Below are positions 16,022 through 25,762 of a stretch of 64,000 bases of DNA, in pieces (within the stretch, counting starts at the first letter, position 1; each line of letters starts with the position of its first letter). This DNA is from Agrococcus jejuensis (lineage in GTDB: Bacteria > Actinomycetota > Actinomycetes > Actinomycetales > Microbacteriaceae). A model generated the notes under the pieces. That model saw only the letters and a program-made list of their open reading frames with translations. It searched no databases and was not told where the DNA came from. The stretch lies in assembly GCF_900099705.1 (NCBI RefSeq), contig NZ_LT629695.1, forward strand, positions 744,001 through 808,000, given 5' to 3'. The position numbers were made by a program, and so were the translations under genes.

Positions 16022-19000
16022 ATGCACATCGCCTATCCGGCCGACCTGCCGGTCTCCGCGCGGCGCGACGAGATCGCGGCCGCCATCGAGGCGAACCAGG
16101 TCGTGATCGTCGCGGGCGAGACGGGCTCGGGCAAGTCGACGCAGCTGCCGAAGATCTGCCTCGACATCGGGCGCACGGCCATCGCGCACACGCAGCCGCG
16201 CCGCATCGCCGCTCGCACGATCGCGGAGCGCGTCGCCGAGGAGCTGCAGGTCGAGCTCGGCGCCGAGGTCGGCTACCAAGTGCGCTTCACCGACAAGGTC
16301 TCGGCCGACACGAAGGTCGCCGTCATGACCGACGGCGTGCTGCTGAACCGCATCCACCGCGATCCGGACCTCACGCAGTACGACACGATCATCATCGACG
16401 AGGCGCACGAGCGCTCGCTCACGATCGACTTCCTCGTCGGCTACCTGCAGCGCCTCCTCCCCCGCCGTCCCGACCTGCGCGTCATCGTGACGTCGGCGAC
16501 GATCGACCCCGAGTCGTTCTCGCGCCACTTCGGCGGCGCGCCGATCATCGAGGTCTCGGGCCGCACCTACGGCGTCGACGTGCGCTACCGCCCGCTGACG
16601 CGCGAGGCGATGTCGGACGACGACGACGACAGCGACGACGCGCACGACGACGTCGACCCGATCGACGGCATCCACGACGCCATCCAGGAGATCTGGCGCG
16701 ACGACGAGGGCGACGTGCTCGTGTTCCTCTCGGGCGAGGCCGAGATCCGGGATGCGCAGGATGCGCTCGCGGGCCGCCTCGGCGCGGGCGTCGAGATCCT
16801 CCCCCTCTACGGGCGTCTGTCGGCGGCCGAGCAGCACCGCGTCTTCGAGCGCCGCCCGGCAGGCGTGCGGCGCCGCGTCGTGCTCGCGACCAACGTCGCC
16901 GAGACGAGCCTCACGGTGCCGGGCATCCGCAACGTCGTCGACACCGGCACCGCCCGCATCTCGCGCTACTCGACGCGCGCGAAGGTGCAGCGGCTGCCGA
17001 TCGAGGCCATCAGCCAGGCCTCCGCCAACCAGCGCTCGGGCCGTGCGGGCCGCGTCGCGCCCGGCATCGCCATCCGCCTCTACGCCGAGGAGGACTTCGC
17101 GAAGCGGCCGGCGTTCACCGACCCCGAGATCCTGCGCACGAACCTCGCGTCGGTCATCCTGCAGGCCGCGACGCTCGGCCTCGGCCCGCTCGAGGACTTC
17201 CCCTTCCTGCAGCCGCCCGAGCGCCGCGCGATCGCCGACGGCACCGACCTGCTGCGCGAGCTGCAGGCCATCGAGCGCTCGGGCGCCGTCACGCGCGTCG
17301 GCCGCAGCATCTCGCGCCTCCCCGTCGACCCGCGCTTCGCGCGCATGGTGCTCGCGGGCGTGGAGCACCACGTCGCCGACGCCGTCATCCCGATCGTCGC
17401 GGCGCTGTCGATCCAGGATCCGCGCGAGCGCCCGCTCGAGCATCGGGCGCGCGCCGACCAGCTGCACGCGCGCTTCGCCGACCCCACCTCCGACTTCATC
17501 TCGCTGCTCAACCTGTGGCGCTACCTGCGCGAGCAGCAGCGGCAGCGCTCGGGCAACCAGTTCCGCCGCATGTGCCGCGACGAGCACCTCAACTTCCTGC
17601 GCGTGCGCGAGTGGCAGGACGTCGTGCGGCAGCTCGAGCGGTCGCTGCCGAGGGATGCGCAGCCGTCGGGCTCGCGGGGTGGTGGAGGCCGCGGCCGCGG
17701 GTCGGAGACGAGCGCCGAGCCGTTCTCGACGAGCGCGACCGAGATCCACAAGGCGCTGCTCGCCGGACTGCTGAGCCAGATCGGCGTGCGGGATGCCGAG
17801 AAGCGCGACTTCGTCGGCGGCCGCGGCACGCGGTTCCACATCCATCCGTCGTCGACGCTGTCGAAGAAGCAGCCGCAGGCTGTCATGGCCGCGGAGCTCG
17901 TGGAGACGTCGCGGCTGTTCGCGCGCGTCGTCGCCGGCATCGACCCCGCGTGGGCCGAGCCGCTCGCCGGCGACCTCGTGAAGCGGCAGTGGTTCGAGCC
18001 GCGCTGGTCGAAGCGCGACGGCGCCGCGATCGCGACCGAGCGCGTCACGCTCTACGGCGTGCCGATCGTGCCGCAGCGGCGCATCCAGCTGTCGCGCGTC
18101 GATGCGCTGCTCGCGCGCGACCTCATGATCCGCCACGGCCTCGTCGCCGGCGAGTGGCAGGTGCGCGAGCGCTTCCTCACCGCCAATCGCGAGCTCATCG
18201 CCGAGATCGAGCGGCTCGAGGAGCGCCAGCGCCGCCGCGACCTGCTGCTCGACGACGAGCGCATCGTCGAGCTGTACGACGCGCGCATCCCCATGCACGT
18301 GACGGATGCGCGAGGCTTCCAGCGCTGGTGGCGCGAGACGCGCAGCGCGACGCCCGACCTGCTGACGTTCACGCGCGACGACCTGCTGGGGCGCGAGGAG
18401 GGGCCGGCCGAGGACCAGTACCCGACGACGTGGCGGCAGGGCGACCAGACGCTGCGCCTGTCGTACCGGTTCGAGCCGGGCGCCGACGACGACGGCCTCA
18501 CGGTGCACGTGCCCATCGCGCTGCTGCCGCGCCTCACGCCCGCCGGCTTCGACTGGCTCGTGCCCGGCATGCGCGAGGAGCTGCTCACCGCCATGATCAA
18601 GGCGCTGCCGAAGCACGTGCGCCGCCACGTCGTGCCCGCGGGCGACTGGGCGCGGTCGATGCTCGTCGACCTGCCGGCCGCGCCGACCGGGGAGCCGATC
18701 GCGCAGGTGCTGGCCGACCGCATCCGCGCCACGGCGCACACGCCCGCGGATGCGTCGGACGTCGAGTGGGCGCGCGTGCCCGGCCATCTGCTGCCGCGCT
18801 TCGTCGTCGAGGGCGCGAAGGGCAAGGTGCTCGGCGCCGGGCGCGACCTACCGGCGCTGCAGGCTCGCCTCGCGCGGCAGGCGACCGTCGAGGTCGCCGC
18901 CGTCGTCACGCACGACCTCGAGCGCACCGGGGTCGATGGATTCGAGGCCGATCTGCCGCGCTTCGTCGACGTGCGCCAGGGCCAGGGCACCGTGCGCGCC

Positions 19001-19774
19001 TACCCCGGGCACCGGCTCGCGAAGGGCGGCCGCGTCGACGTGGCGCTGTTCTCGACCGAGGCCGAGCGCGACGCCGCCGAGCACGCCGCCGTGCGCCGCA
19101 TGCTCGCCGACGCCGTGCAGTCGCCGCAGTCGTACGTGCAGGCGAACCTGTCGAACGCCGAGCGGCTCGCGCTCGGCGCCTCCCCGTACCCGTCGACGGC
19201 GCGGCTGTTCGACGACGTGCTGCTGGCGATCGTCGACGAGGAGCTCGCCCTGGGCGGGTCGGTGCGGTCGCCGCAGGACTTCGCGCGCATCCGCACGGCC
19301 GTGTCGCTGGGGCTCGTGGAGCGGATGTTCGACGTCACGGCGCGCGTCGCTGCGGTGCTGACGGCGGCGCGGGCGGCGGATGCGGCGATCCGCGACGTGT
19401 CGTCGCTCGCGTTCATGGCGCAGCTCGCCGACGCCCGGGCGACGCTCGAGGGGCTCGTGCACGACGGGTTCATCGTCGCCGCGGGCGTCTCGCGGCTGTC
19501 GCGCCTGACCGTGTACGTGAAGGCCGTCGAGCATCGCGTGCGACGCCTGCCCGAGACGGCGCACCGCGACGTGCAGTGGATGGCGGAGGTCTCCGATGCA
19601 GTTGCCGCCCTGCGCGCCGCCGGCGGCGCGATCCCCCTCCCCTCGACGGCGGCGCAGCCGCTCGTCGAGGCGCGCTGGATGATCGAGGAGCTGCGCGTGA
19701 GCCTCTTCGCCCAGACGCTCGGCGCCCGCGGCCCCGTGTCGGTGCAGCGCATCCGCCGCGCCCTGCAGAGTTGA
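16022..19774 (+). CDS. hrpA: ATP-dependent RNA helicase HrpA
   Basis: A 1250-residue DEAH-box helicase of normal HrpA length. Walker A GETGSGKST is at residues 32-40, DEAH at 126-129 (IIDEAHERSL), SAT in TSATIDPESF, and motif VI in NQRSGRAGRVAPG. The helicase-associated, OB-fold (DUF1605) and long C-terminal DUF3418 regions follow (RWWRETRS, LSYRFEPGADDDGLTVHVPI). HrpA acts on stalled ribosomes or mRNA in the cytoplasm. ATG 16022 is chosen since GAGAGG lies 9 nt upstream; ATG 16013 is possible. Its TGA lies in the left arm of a perfect palindrome. Confidence 0.96.
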   Translation: MHIAYPADLPVSARRDEIAAAIEANQVVIVAGETGSGKSTQLPKICLDIGRTAIAHTQPRRIAARTIAERVAEELQVELGAEVGYQVRFTDKVSADTKVAVMTDGVLLNRIHRDPDLTQYDTIIIDEAHERSLTIDFLVGYLQRLLPRRPDLRVIVTSATIDPESFSRHFGGAPIIEVSGRTYGVDVRYRPLTREAMSDDDDDSDDAHDDVDPIDGIHDAIQEIWRDDEGDVLVFLSGEAEIRDAQDALAGRLGAGVEILPLYGRLSAAEQHRVFERRPAGVRRRVVLATNVAETSLTVPGIRNVVDTGTARISRYSTRAKVQRLPIEAISQASANQRSGRAGRVAPGIAIRLYAEEDFAKRPAFTDPEILRTNLASVILQAATLGLGPLEDFPFLQPPERRAIADGTDLLRELQAIERSGAVTRVGRSISRLPVDPRFARMVLAGVEHHVADAVIPIVAALSIQDPRERPLEHRARADQLHARFADPTSDFISLLNLWRYLREQQRQRSGNQFRRMCRDEHLNFLRVREWQDVVRQLERSLPRDAQPSGSRGGGGRGRGSETSAEPFSTSATEIHKALLAGLLSQIGVRDAEKRDFVGGRGTRFHIHPSSTLSKKQPQAVMAAELVETSRLFARVVAGIDPAWAEPLAGDLVKRQWFEPRWSKRDGAAIATERVTLYGVPIVPQRRIQLSRVDALLARDLMIRHGLVAGEWQVRERFLTANRELIAEIERLEERQRRRDLLLDDERIVELYDARIPMHVTDARGFQRWWRETRSATPDLLTFTRDDLLGREEGPAEDQYPTTWRQGDQTLRLSYRFEPGADDDGLTVHVPIALLPRLTPAGFDWLVPGMREELLTAMIKALPKHVRRHVVPAGDWARSMLVDLPAAPTGEPIAQVLADRIRATAHTPADASDVEWARVPGHLLPRFVVEGAKGKVLGAGRDLPALQARLARQATVEVAAVVTHDLERTGVDGFEADLPRFVDVRQGQGTVRAYPGHRLAKGGRVDVALFSTEAERDAAEHAAVRRMLADAVQSPQSYVQANLSNAERLALGASPYPSTARLFDDVLLAIVDEELALGGSVRSPQDFARIRTAVSLGLVERMFDVTARVAAVLTAARAADAAIRDVSSLAFMAQLADARATLEGLVHDGFIVAAGVSRLSRLTVYVKAVEHRVRRLPETAHRDVQWMAEVSDAVAALRAAGGAIPLPSTAAQPLVEARWMIEELRVSLFAQTLGARGPVSVQRIRRALQS

Positions 19775-19821
19775 GGGTTTCGGCCCGATGTGAGGTCGCA
19801 TCGGGCCGAAACCCTCAACTC
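19768..19821. repeat. Perfect palindrome with 23-bp arms holding both convergent stop codons
   Basis: Arms 19768-19790 and 19799-19821 are exact reverse complements around an 8-nt loop. The hrpA stop (TGA 19772-19774) is in the left arm and the carboxylesterase stop (19815-19817) in the right arm. The outer sequence GAGTTGAGGGTTTCGGCC resembles the palindrome at 25664-25717. Confidence 0.95.
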
Positions 19822-21536
19822 CGTGGCCCGGGGACGCGGGGGCGGCGCGGGGCGATTCCCGCTGTGATGAGCGGGGCGACGCGCGACCACCCGGCCGGGT
19901 CGACCGTGGGCGCCGGGTCTGCGACGACGTCGGAGGCTGCGCCGAGGATGCGCGTCGCGCCGGGCTCGTCGGACCAGGGCTGCCAGCCCGGGTCGCCGCC
20001 CGTGGCGAAGGCGACCATCGCGCCGTGCACCGCGTCGGCGAGCGATTGCGGGGCGTCGACGCCGACGAGGTGGTCGGCGTGCGCGTCGCCGAGCGCGTCG
20101 AACGCGAACGGCACGTCGACGCAGTGCACGGCGCCGCCACGCGTCGGCGACGCCCAGTCGAAGCGGTACGCCCACGTGTCGGCGCCCTCGGCGAGCGCAG
20201 CCGGCACGCGCTCGCCCGCCCGCACCGCCGCATCCGGATGCTCGAGCGTGCGCCGCGCGCGCACGCTCGGATCGGATGCGTGCTCGCGCGCATGCGCGGC
20301 ACCCACGACGGCGCCGCCGAAGATGACGTCGGAGAGGTAGCGGCACGCGAGCGCGCCCGCGCCGGCGCGGGCGGCGTCGGGATTGGCGGCGACGTACGCG
20401 CGCCGCGTCGCGGCATCGACGTGCGCGGCGCCGAGCGTGACGCTGCTCGGGATCGCCCGCAGCGCGCCGGTCGCGCCGTGCAGCCAGCGCGGCACGAGCG
20501 CCTCGGTGAGCGCGAGCTCGTCGTGCATCGCGCCGACGACGAGCGGCACCGTCGCGCCCGCGCCGGCGGCGAGCGCCTCCATCGTCGGTCGCTCGACGAG
20601 CTCGCCGTCGACGACGGGGCCGATCGCGAGCAGCTCGTCGGCGAGGCGGTACAGGCCACGGCCAGCGCCGCGACGCGCCTTCGGCTGCGCGCGCAGCACG
20701 TCGCGCTCGGTCGTGCGCCGCATGGTCTCGAGCAGCGGCACGCCGCCGTGCGCGCCGATGCCGAGGCGGTCGCCGAGCCGTGCTGCGAGGGCGCGGGCCG
20801 TCTGCTCGGGCACGTCGGCGAGCGCCGGGGATGCTGCCCAGGCCCGCGCGAACAGGCCCTCGGCGGCGCGCATCCCGAGCAGCGTGAGCACGGCGCCGCC
20901 GCCCGCCGACTGCCCCGCCACCGTCACGCGCGACGGGTCGCCGCCGAACGCGCCGACGTGCCGTTGCACCCACTCGAGCGCGGCGAGCCAGTCGCGCACG
21001 CCGCGGTTCTGCGGCACGCCCTCGATCCAGCCGAAGCCGTCGAAGCCGAGCCGGTACGAGACGAGCACCGTGACGACGCCGTCGCGCGCGAACGTGCCGT
21101 TGCCGTACCAGGGGCTCGCGGGCGAGCCGGTCGTGTAGCCACCGCCGTGGATCCACACGAGCACCGGCAGGTTCGCGTCGGGGCTCGGGTCGGGGGTGAG
21201 CACGGTGACGTGCAGGGTGTCGTCGCCGTCGACGCTCGGCTCGGGGATGAGCGCGCGCGGGTCGCCGATGCGCTGCGGCGTCGCGCCGTTCGCGGTGGCG
21301 TCGCGGATGCCGTCCCACGGCGCCTTCGGCACCGGGGCCCGGAAGCGTCGCGCGCCCGTCGGCGCCTCGGCGTACGGGATGCCGCGGAAGGCGGCGACCT
21401 GCGCGGTCTCGCGGCCGTGGGCGCGGGAGCTCGGCGAGCCGACGGTCTCCCACCGGCCGCGCACTCGGCCCGAGGGCGTGGGGATGACGAGGTCGCGAGC
21501 GCCGCCCGCGCCCGCATCCGTCCGCTCGCTGCTCAC
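19815..21536 (-). CDS. Type-B carboxylesterase
   Basis: A ~573-residue alpha/beta-hydrolase of the carboxylesterase/lipase family. [22 protein letters not shown] is the family start, [16 protein letters not shown] the oxyanion hole, and [17 protein letters not shown] the nucleophile elbow with catalytic Ser. The acid and His lie in the C-terminal half (the [17 protein letters not shown] segment is typical of the end). No signal peptide. GTG 21536 is chosen because TAGCGT at 21544-21549 ends 7 nt upstream; ATG 21554 is an alternative. Its stop is inside a palindrome shared with hrpA. Confidence 0.9.
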   Translation of the reverse strand: MSSERTDAGAGGARDLVIPTPSGRVRGRWETVGSPSSRAHGRETAQVAAFRGIPYAEAPTGARRFRAPVPKAPWDGIRDATANGATPQRIGDPRALIPEPSVDGDDTLHVTVLTPDPSPDANLPVLVWIHGGGYTTGSPASPWYGNGTFARDGVVTVLVSYRLGFDGFGWIEGVPQNRGVRDWLAALEWVQRHVGAFGGDPSRVTVAGQSAGGGAVLTLLGMRAAEGLFARAWAASPALADVPEQTARALAARLGDRLGIGAHGGVPLLETMRRTTERDVLRAQPKARRGAGRGLYRLADELLAIGPVVDGELVERPTMEALAAGAGATVPLVVGAMHDELALTEALVPRWLHGATGALRAIPSSVTLGAAHVDAATRRAYVAANPDAARAGAGALACRYLSDVIFGGAVVGAAHAREHASDPSVRARRTLEHPDAAVRAGERVPAALAEGADTWAYRFDWASPTRGGAVHCVDVPFAFDALGDAHADHLVGVDAPQSLADAVHGAMVAFATGGDPGWQPWSDEPGATRILGAASDVVADPAPTVDPAGWSRVAPLITAGIAPRRPRVPGPRS

Positions 21537-21589
21537 CCGCTCGACGCTACGCATCCCTCCTCTGCCGCGCCTGTGTCGCCGGTGCCGTG

Positions 21590-21684
21590 AGAGGGGTCAC
21601 TTCCTGCCACTTCCTGCGGCGTGTCGTGGCATCGAGTGACCCCTCTTCGCACGGAAGCGACCACTCCGCGACAAGAAGTGACCC
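21590..21684. repeat. Compound inverted repeat with three GGGTCACTT/AAGTGACCC units
   Basis: Twelve-base arms 21590-21601 and 21635-21646 pair; inside them TGCCAC (21605-21610) pairs with GTGGCA (21626-21631). A third unit GAAGTGACCC at 21675-21684 is the exact reverse complement of 21594-21603. The three units start at 21594, 21635 and 21676, exactly 41 bp apart, and precede the thiolase -10 (21708-21713). Confidence 0.8.
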
Positions 21685-21719
21685 ATCACCGGCAGGAGCG
21701 CCGCCGATAGGTTGGGACC

Positions 21720-22880
21720 GTGAGCGCCGTCATCGTCGACGTCCTGCGCACCGCATCGGGCAGGGGCAAGCCCGGCGGTGCCCTGTCCGCCTGGCATCCC
21801 GCCGCGCTGCTCGGCACGGTGATCGCCGAGCTCGTCGATCGGGCGGGCATCGACCCGGCGCTCGTCGACGACGTGTACGCGGGATGCGTGAGCCAGGTCG
21901 GGCAGCAGACGCAGAACGTCGCCCGCACCGCCGCGCTCGCCGCCGGCCTGCCCGTGACCGTGCCCGGCACGACGATCGACCGGCAGTGCGGCTCGAGCCA
22001 GCAGGCCATCCACTTCGCGCACGCCGCCATCGCGTCGGGGCTCGCCGACTGCGTGATCGCGTGCGGCGTCGAGCTCATGTCGACGCATCCCATCGGCTCC
22101 GCCGCCATCGGGCACGACCCGATCCCCGGCCAGGTGCACGGCCGCTTCCCCGGCCTCACGCACCAGGGCGTCGCCGCCGAGCTCGTCGCCGCACGCTTCG
22201 GCATCGGGCGGGATGCGCAGGACGAGTACGCCGCCCGCAGCCACGCCCGCGCCGCCGCCGTCGACTGGGGCGACGAGATCCTCACGGTCGCGGGCATCGA
22301 CGGCGTCCACGGCGTCGACGAGACCATCCGCGCCGGCACGACGGTCGAGCGCCTCGCGACGCTGCAGCCCGCGTTCCGCACCGACGCGCTCGCGGCGCAG
22401 CATCCGGGCCTCGACTGGGCCGTCACCGCCGGCAACGCCTCGCCGCTCACCGACGGCGCCTCGGCCGTGCTCGTCACGAGCGAGGCATTCGCCGCCGCCC
22501 ACGGGCTCACGCCGCGCGTGCGGATCGTCGACTCCGTCGCCGTCGGCTCCGACCCCGTCGAGATGCTGTCGGGCGTCATCCCCGCGACCGAGCGCATCCT
22601 CGACCGCCAGCGCATGCGCATCGACGACGTCGACCTCGTCGAGGTCAACGAGGCGTTCGCCTCCATCCCGCTCGCGTGGCTCGCCGCGATCGGCGGCGAC
22701 GGCGACCGGCTCAACGCCCGCGGCGGCGCCATCGCCCTCGGCCACGCGCTCGGCTCGAGCGGCACGCGCATCATGACGACGCTCGTGCACGGCCTCGAGC
22801 GCTCGGGCACCCGCTACGGGCTGCAGACGATGTGCGAGGGCGGCGGCATGGCCAACGCCACGCTCGTCGAGCGGCTCTGA
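21720..22880 (+). CDS. Thiolase (acetyl-CoA acyltransferase)
   Basis: A 386-residue thiolase. The nucleophilic cysteine lies in [17 protein letters not shown], the late His in [12 protein letters not shown] and [17 protein letters not shown], and the second Cys in [17 protein letters not shown]. All catalytic residues are present. It cleaves 3-ketoacyl-CoA or condenses acyl-CoA. Leaderless start: TAGGTT at 21708-21713 ends 6 nt before GTG 21720. An SDR of the hydroxyacyl-CoA dehydrogenase type follows 47 bp downstream, so together they likely perform the last two steps of a beta-oxidation or branched-acyl pathway. Confidence 0.95.
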   Translation: MSAVIVDVLRTASGRGKPGGALSAWHPAALLGTVIAELVDRAGIDPALVDDVYAGCVSQVGQQTQNVARTAALAAGLPVTVPGTTIDRQCGSSQQAIHFAHAAIASGLADCVIACGVELMSTHPIGSAAIGHDPIPGQVHGRFPGLTHQGVAAELVAARFGIGRDAQDEYAARSHARAAAVDWGDEILTVAGIDGVHGVDETIRAGTTVERLATLQPAFRTDALAAQHPGLDWAVTAGNASPLTDGASAVLVTSEAFAAAHGLTPRVRIVDSVAVGSDPVEMLSGVIPATERILDRQRMRIDDVDLVEVNEAFASIPLAWLAAIGGDGDRLNARGGAIALGHALGSSGTRIMTTLVHGLERSGTRYGLQTMCEGGGMANATLVERL

Positions 22881-22927
22881 CGCTGCTCGTTCCCGAGACC
22901 CACCCACCCAGCTCACGAGGAGGCTCC

Positions 22928-23665
22928 ATGGACATCGCAGGCTCCAGCGCGCTCGTCACCGGCGGCGCGAGCGGACTCGGCGCCGCCACCGCCGCGATGC
23001 TGCGGGATGCGGGCGCTCGCGTCGTCGTCGCCGACATGCGCGCGGGCGACGACGAGGGCATCCACTACGTCGAGACCGACGTCACCGACGCCGACCAGGT
23101 GCAGAGCGCCGTGGATGCGGCGAGCGAGGCTGCGCCCCTGCGCATCGTCGTGCAGTGCGCGGGCATCGCGACCGCCGAGCGCACCGTCGGCAAGGAGGGG
23201 CCCCTGCCGCTCGAGCGGTTCTCGCGCGTCATCGCCGTCAACCTCGTCGGCACGTTCAACGTCGCACGGCTCGCGGCGGCGCGGATGCAGGAGACCGACG
23301 CCATCGGGGAGGAGCGCGGGGTGCTCGTGCACACCGCATCCGTCGCCGCGTTCGACGGGCAGGTGGGGCAGGCGGCGTACTCGGCGTCGAAGGGCGGCGT
23401 CGCCGCGATGACGCTGCCGCTCGCCCGCGAGCTCGCGCGCAGTCGGATCCGCGTCATGACGATCGCGCCCGGCATCTTCCGCACGCCGATGATGGCGGGG
23501 CTGCCCGAGGCGGCGCAGGCGTCGCTCGCCGAGCAGATCCCGCATCCCTCGCGCCTCGGCGACCCGTCGGAGTACGCGGCGCTCGTGCGGCACGTCGTCG
23601 AGAACCCGATGCTGAACGGCGAGACGATCCGCCTCGACGGCGCGATCCGCATGGCGCCGCGCTGA
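22928..23665 (+). CDS. SDR oxidoreductase, 3-hydroxyacyl-CoA dehydrogenase type 2-like
   Basis: A 245-residue short-chain dehydrogenase. Cofactor motif [40 protein letters not shown] in place of NNAG, the catalytic Ser in [23 protein letters not shown] with Tyr-x-x-x-Lys, and [17 protein letters not shown] typical of HSD17B10-like hydroxyacyl-CoA dehydrogenases. It would oxidise 3-hydroxyacyl-CoA with NAD+, feeding the thiolase just upstream. GAGGAGG lies 5-11 nt before ATG 22928. Confidence 0.93.
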   Translation: MDIAGSSALVTGGASGLGAATAAMLRDAGARVVVADMRAGDDEGIHYVETDVTDADQVQSAVDAASEAAPLRIVVQCAGIATAERTVGKEGPLPLERFSRVIAVNLVGTFNVARLAAARMQETDAIGEERGVLVHTASVAAFDGQVGQAAYSASKGGVAAMTLPLARELARSRIRVMTIAPGIFRTPMMAGLPEAAQASLAEQIPHPSRLGDPSEYAALVRHVVENPMLNGETIRLDGAIRMAPR

Positions 23666-23678
23666 CCCTGCCATCTCG

Positions 23679-23776
23679 ATGACTGGTCGCAGTTGCACCA
23701 CACTGGTCGCAGCTTCGGTGCAACTGCGACCAGTCATGCGTGCATCTCTGACCAGTGACGTGCATCTGTGACCAGT
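23679..23776. repeat. Helically phased array of five ACTGGTC(G/A)-type units
   Basis: ACTGGTCGCAG occurs forward at 23682 and 23702; its reverse form CTGCGACCAGT is at 23724, with variants CTCTGACCAGT at 23746 and CTGTGACCAGT at 23766. Start-to-start spacing is 20, 22, 22 and 20 bp. The first and third units form a perfect 21-bp-arm palindrome (23679-23699 / 23717-23737). The array fills the gap between the SDR stop and the MFS promoter. Confidence 0.85.
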
Positions 23777-23834
23777 CATGGGGTAGGCCTGACTGCACCC
23801 AGCAGACGGCCAGGCACGGGATAGGCTCGCGGAC

Positions 23835-25037
23835 ATGCGCGCGTACGGGGAGGTCCTGCAAGCCCCCGGCGTCGCACGCATCATGACGGCGCAGCTCGTC
23901 GCCCGATTCCCGCAGGGCATGTACTCGCTCGGGCTGCTGCTGCACGTCGAGCGCACGTTCGACTCCTACGCCGCCGCGGGCCTCGTGCTCGCCGCCCTCT
24001 CGATCGGCCAGGGCGTCGCCGGTCCGCTCACGACGCGGTGGATGAGCCGTTGGGGCACGCGCCCCGTGCTGCTGCTCACGCTCGTCGTCGCCGCCGCGAG
24101 CATCCTCACGATCGCCCTGCTGCCGCTGAGCCTCATCGCCATGACGGGCATCGGCGCCATCGCGGGCCTCGCGATGCCGCCCATCACCCCCGCGGTGCGC
24201 ACGCTCTATCCGACGATGGTCACGCAGCGGCTGCTCACGCGGCTCTTCAGCCTCGACGCGACGCTGCAGGAGATCATCTGGGTCGTCGGCCCCGTCGCCA
24301 TCACGTTCATCTCGACGCAGGTCGGCACCGTCGAGGGCCTCGTGACGGCCGCGGCGGTGCAGCTGCTCGGCGGGCTGTGGTTCATCCTCTCCCCCGAGGT
24401 CGGCCGCATGCGCATCCCGCCGTCGGCGAAGCGCATCGGCGGCGTGCTGAAGAAGGTGCCGGTCGTGCTCGTCGTCGTCACGGGCATGCTGCTCATCGGC
24501 GGCTTCGCGGCATCGGAGGCCGCGGTCGTGTCGGTCTTCGGCCACGACGGCTTCGAGGCCGGCATGGTCATCGCGGCGAACGCGTTCGGCTCGCTCGTCG
24601 GCGGCCTCTCGCTCGGCGGCCTCACCATCCACCGTCGCTCGCTCGCGATCCGCATCGCCGTGTGCGCCGTCGGCTTCGGCCTCGCGTGCCTGATCCTCGA
24701 CTTCTGGTGGCTCGCGCTCATGTTCTTCCTCGCGGGCATCGGCATCGCGCCGGCGCTGTCGGCGATGTCGTCGATCGTCGCGGCGACCGTGAAGTTCTCG
24801 GACACCCCCGAGGCGTACGGATGGATCGGGTCGGGCCAGCTGATCGGCGCGGCCGTGGGCTCGGCGGTCGCGGGCATCCTCATCGACTGGCAGGGCCCCA
24901 TCGGCGGCTTCGCCGTCGCCTTCGTGCTCGCGAGCGCCGCCGCGATCGTCGCGTGGGTGCTGCGCGCGAGGCAGCCCGACCTCACGCAGGGCATCGGCGA
25001 GCCGCCCGAGACCGCACCGGTCGAGCTGCCCCGCTGA
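23835..25037 (+). CDS. MFS transporter
   Basis: A 400-residue major-facilitator protein with about 12 hydrophobic spans, an MFS loop after TM2 (TTRWMSRWGTRPVLLLT, G-x-x-x-D/R-like) and a central loop at ~195 (MRIPPSAKRIGGVLKK). The pattern suggests a drug or metabolite efflux type. TAGGCT at 23822-23827 ends 7 nt before the ATG: leaderless. An array of five repeated 11-bp units lies directly upstream and may control it. Substrate unknown. Confidence 0.9.
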   Translation: MRAYGEVLQAPGVARIMTAQLVARFPQGMYSLGLLLHVERTFDSYAAAGLVLAALSIGQGVAGPLTTRWMSRWGTRPVLLLTLVVAAASILTIALLPLSLIAMTGIGAIAGLAMPPITPAVRTLYPTMVTQRLLTRLFSLDATLQEIIWVVGPVAITFISTQVGTVEGLVTAAAVQLLGGLWFILSPEVGRMRIPPSAKRIGGVLKKVPVVLVVVTGMLLIGGFAASEAAVVSVFGHDGFEAGMVIAANAFGSLVGGLSLGGLTIHRRSLAIRIAVCAVGFGLACLILDFWWLALMFFLAGIGIAPALSAMSSIVAATVKFSDTPEAYGWIGSGQLIGAAVGSAVAGILIDWQGPIGGFAVAFVLASAAAIVAWVLRARQPDLTQGIGEPPETAPVELPR

Positions 25038-25077
25038 CCCCTTGCGCGTCGCCCCGCGACGCGCGCACCGTGGAGGC

Positions 25078-25644
25078 ATGGCCTCCCTCCGCGACCGCCT
25101 GCGCGGCCTGCCCGCGTTCCCCGACGACCTGCCCGTGCTCGACCCCGATGCCGTGCCCGCCGATCCGCTCGACCTCGTGCGCGCGTGGCTCGAGGATGCG
25201 ATCGTCACGGGCGAGCGGCAGCCGCACGCCGTGACGTGCACGACGATCGACGACGCCGGCCGCCCCGCGAGCCGCACCCTCGTGATCAAGGACGTCGACG
25301 AGCGCGGCGTGCTCGTGGCGTCGTCGCTGTCGTCGCGCAAGGCGCATCACCTCGCGCAGCGGCCGTACGCGACGCTGCACGCATTCTGGCGACCGCTCGG
25401 CAGGCAGCTCGAGCTCGCGGGATCCGTCGTCGAGCTCGACGAGGCCGCCTCGCTCGCCGACTGGCGCGAGCGGCCCGGCTACGACGGCGTCGACGACCCG
25501 CGGTGGCGGGTCTGGGCCGTGCAGCCCGACCGCGTCGAGGCCATGCAGGCGACGCACGACCGGCGGCACGTGCGCGTCGAGTACCAGCGGCAGCGCGACG
25601 GCTGGCACCACTGGCGGCTCGAGCAGGGCGTCGGGCGGGGCTGA
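25078..25644 (+). CDS. Pyridoxamine 5'-phosphate oxidase-family flavoprotein
   Basis: A 188-residue split-barrel FMN protein resembling PdxH: AVTCTTIDDAGRPASRTLVIKDVDERGVLVASSLSSRKAHHLAQRPYATLHAFWRPLGRQLELAGSVVEL carries FMN-binding Arg/Lys and the R-Q-L/V-E-L-x-G motif, and WHHWRLEQGVGRG resembles the PdxH C-terminus (usually W-x-x-x-R-L-x-P). The altered ending suggests a paralogue rather than the main vitamin B6 enzyme. GGAGG lies 4 nt before ATG 25078. The gap after it holds a palindrome. Confidence 0.85.
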   Translation: MASLRDRLRGLPAFPDDLPVLDPDAVPADPLDLVRAWLEDAIVTGERQPHAVTCTTIDDAGRPASRTLVIKDVDERGVLVASSLSSRKAHHLAQRPYATLHAFWRPLGRQLELAGSVVELDEAASLADWRERPGYDGVDDPRWRVWAVQPDRVEAMQATHDRRHVRVEYQRQRDGWHHWRLEQGVGRG

Positions 25645-25663
25645 GACCCGCACCGGGCGAACG

Positions 25664-25717
25664 GAGTCGAGGTTTTCGGCCTCTTTTGACATCAAAAGAG
25701 GCCGAAGACCTCAATTC
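25664..25717. repeat. Palindrome with 26-bp arms related to the one at 19768
   Basis: Arms 25664-25689 and 25692-25717 match at 23 of 26 positions with a 2-nt loop. The outer part GAGTCGAGGTTTTCGGCC matches GAGTTGAGGGTTTCGGCC at 19768 at 16 of 18 positions, while the centre is different and AT-rich (TTTTGACATCAAAA). Confidence 0.9.
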
Positions 25718-25762
25718 CTTGCCGGGCAGCCGATTGGGGGCATCCGCTGCCAGGATGGGTGC

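Noticed and set aside
15896..18787. 963-codon minus-strand open frame opposite hrpA
   Set aside because: Arg/Ala/Asp-rich without domains; the opposite strand encodes complete HrpA motifs.
23679..23776. CRISPR-like array
   Set aside because: Units are only 11 bp, in both orientations, with no spacers of CRISPR size and no cas genes.
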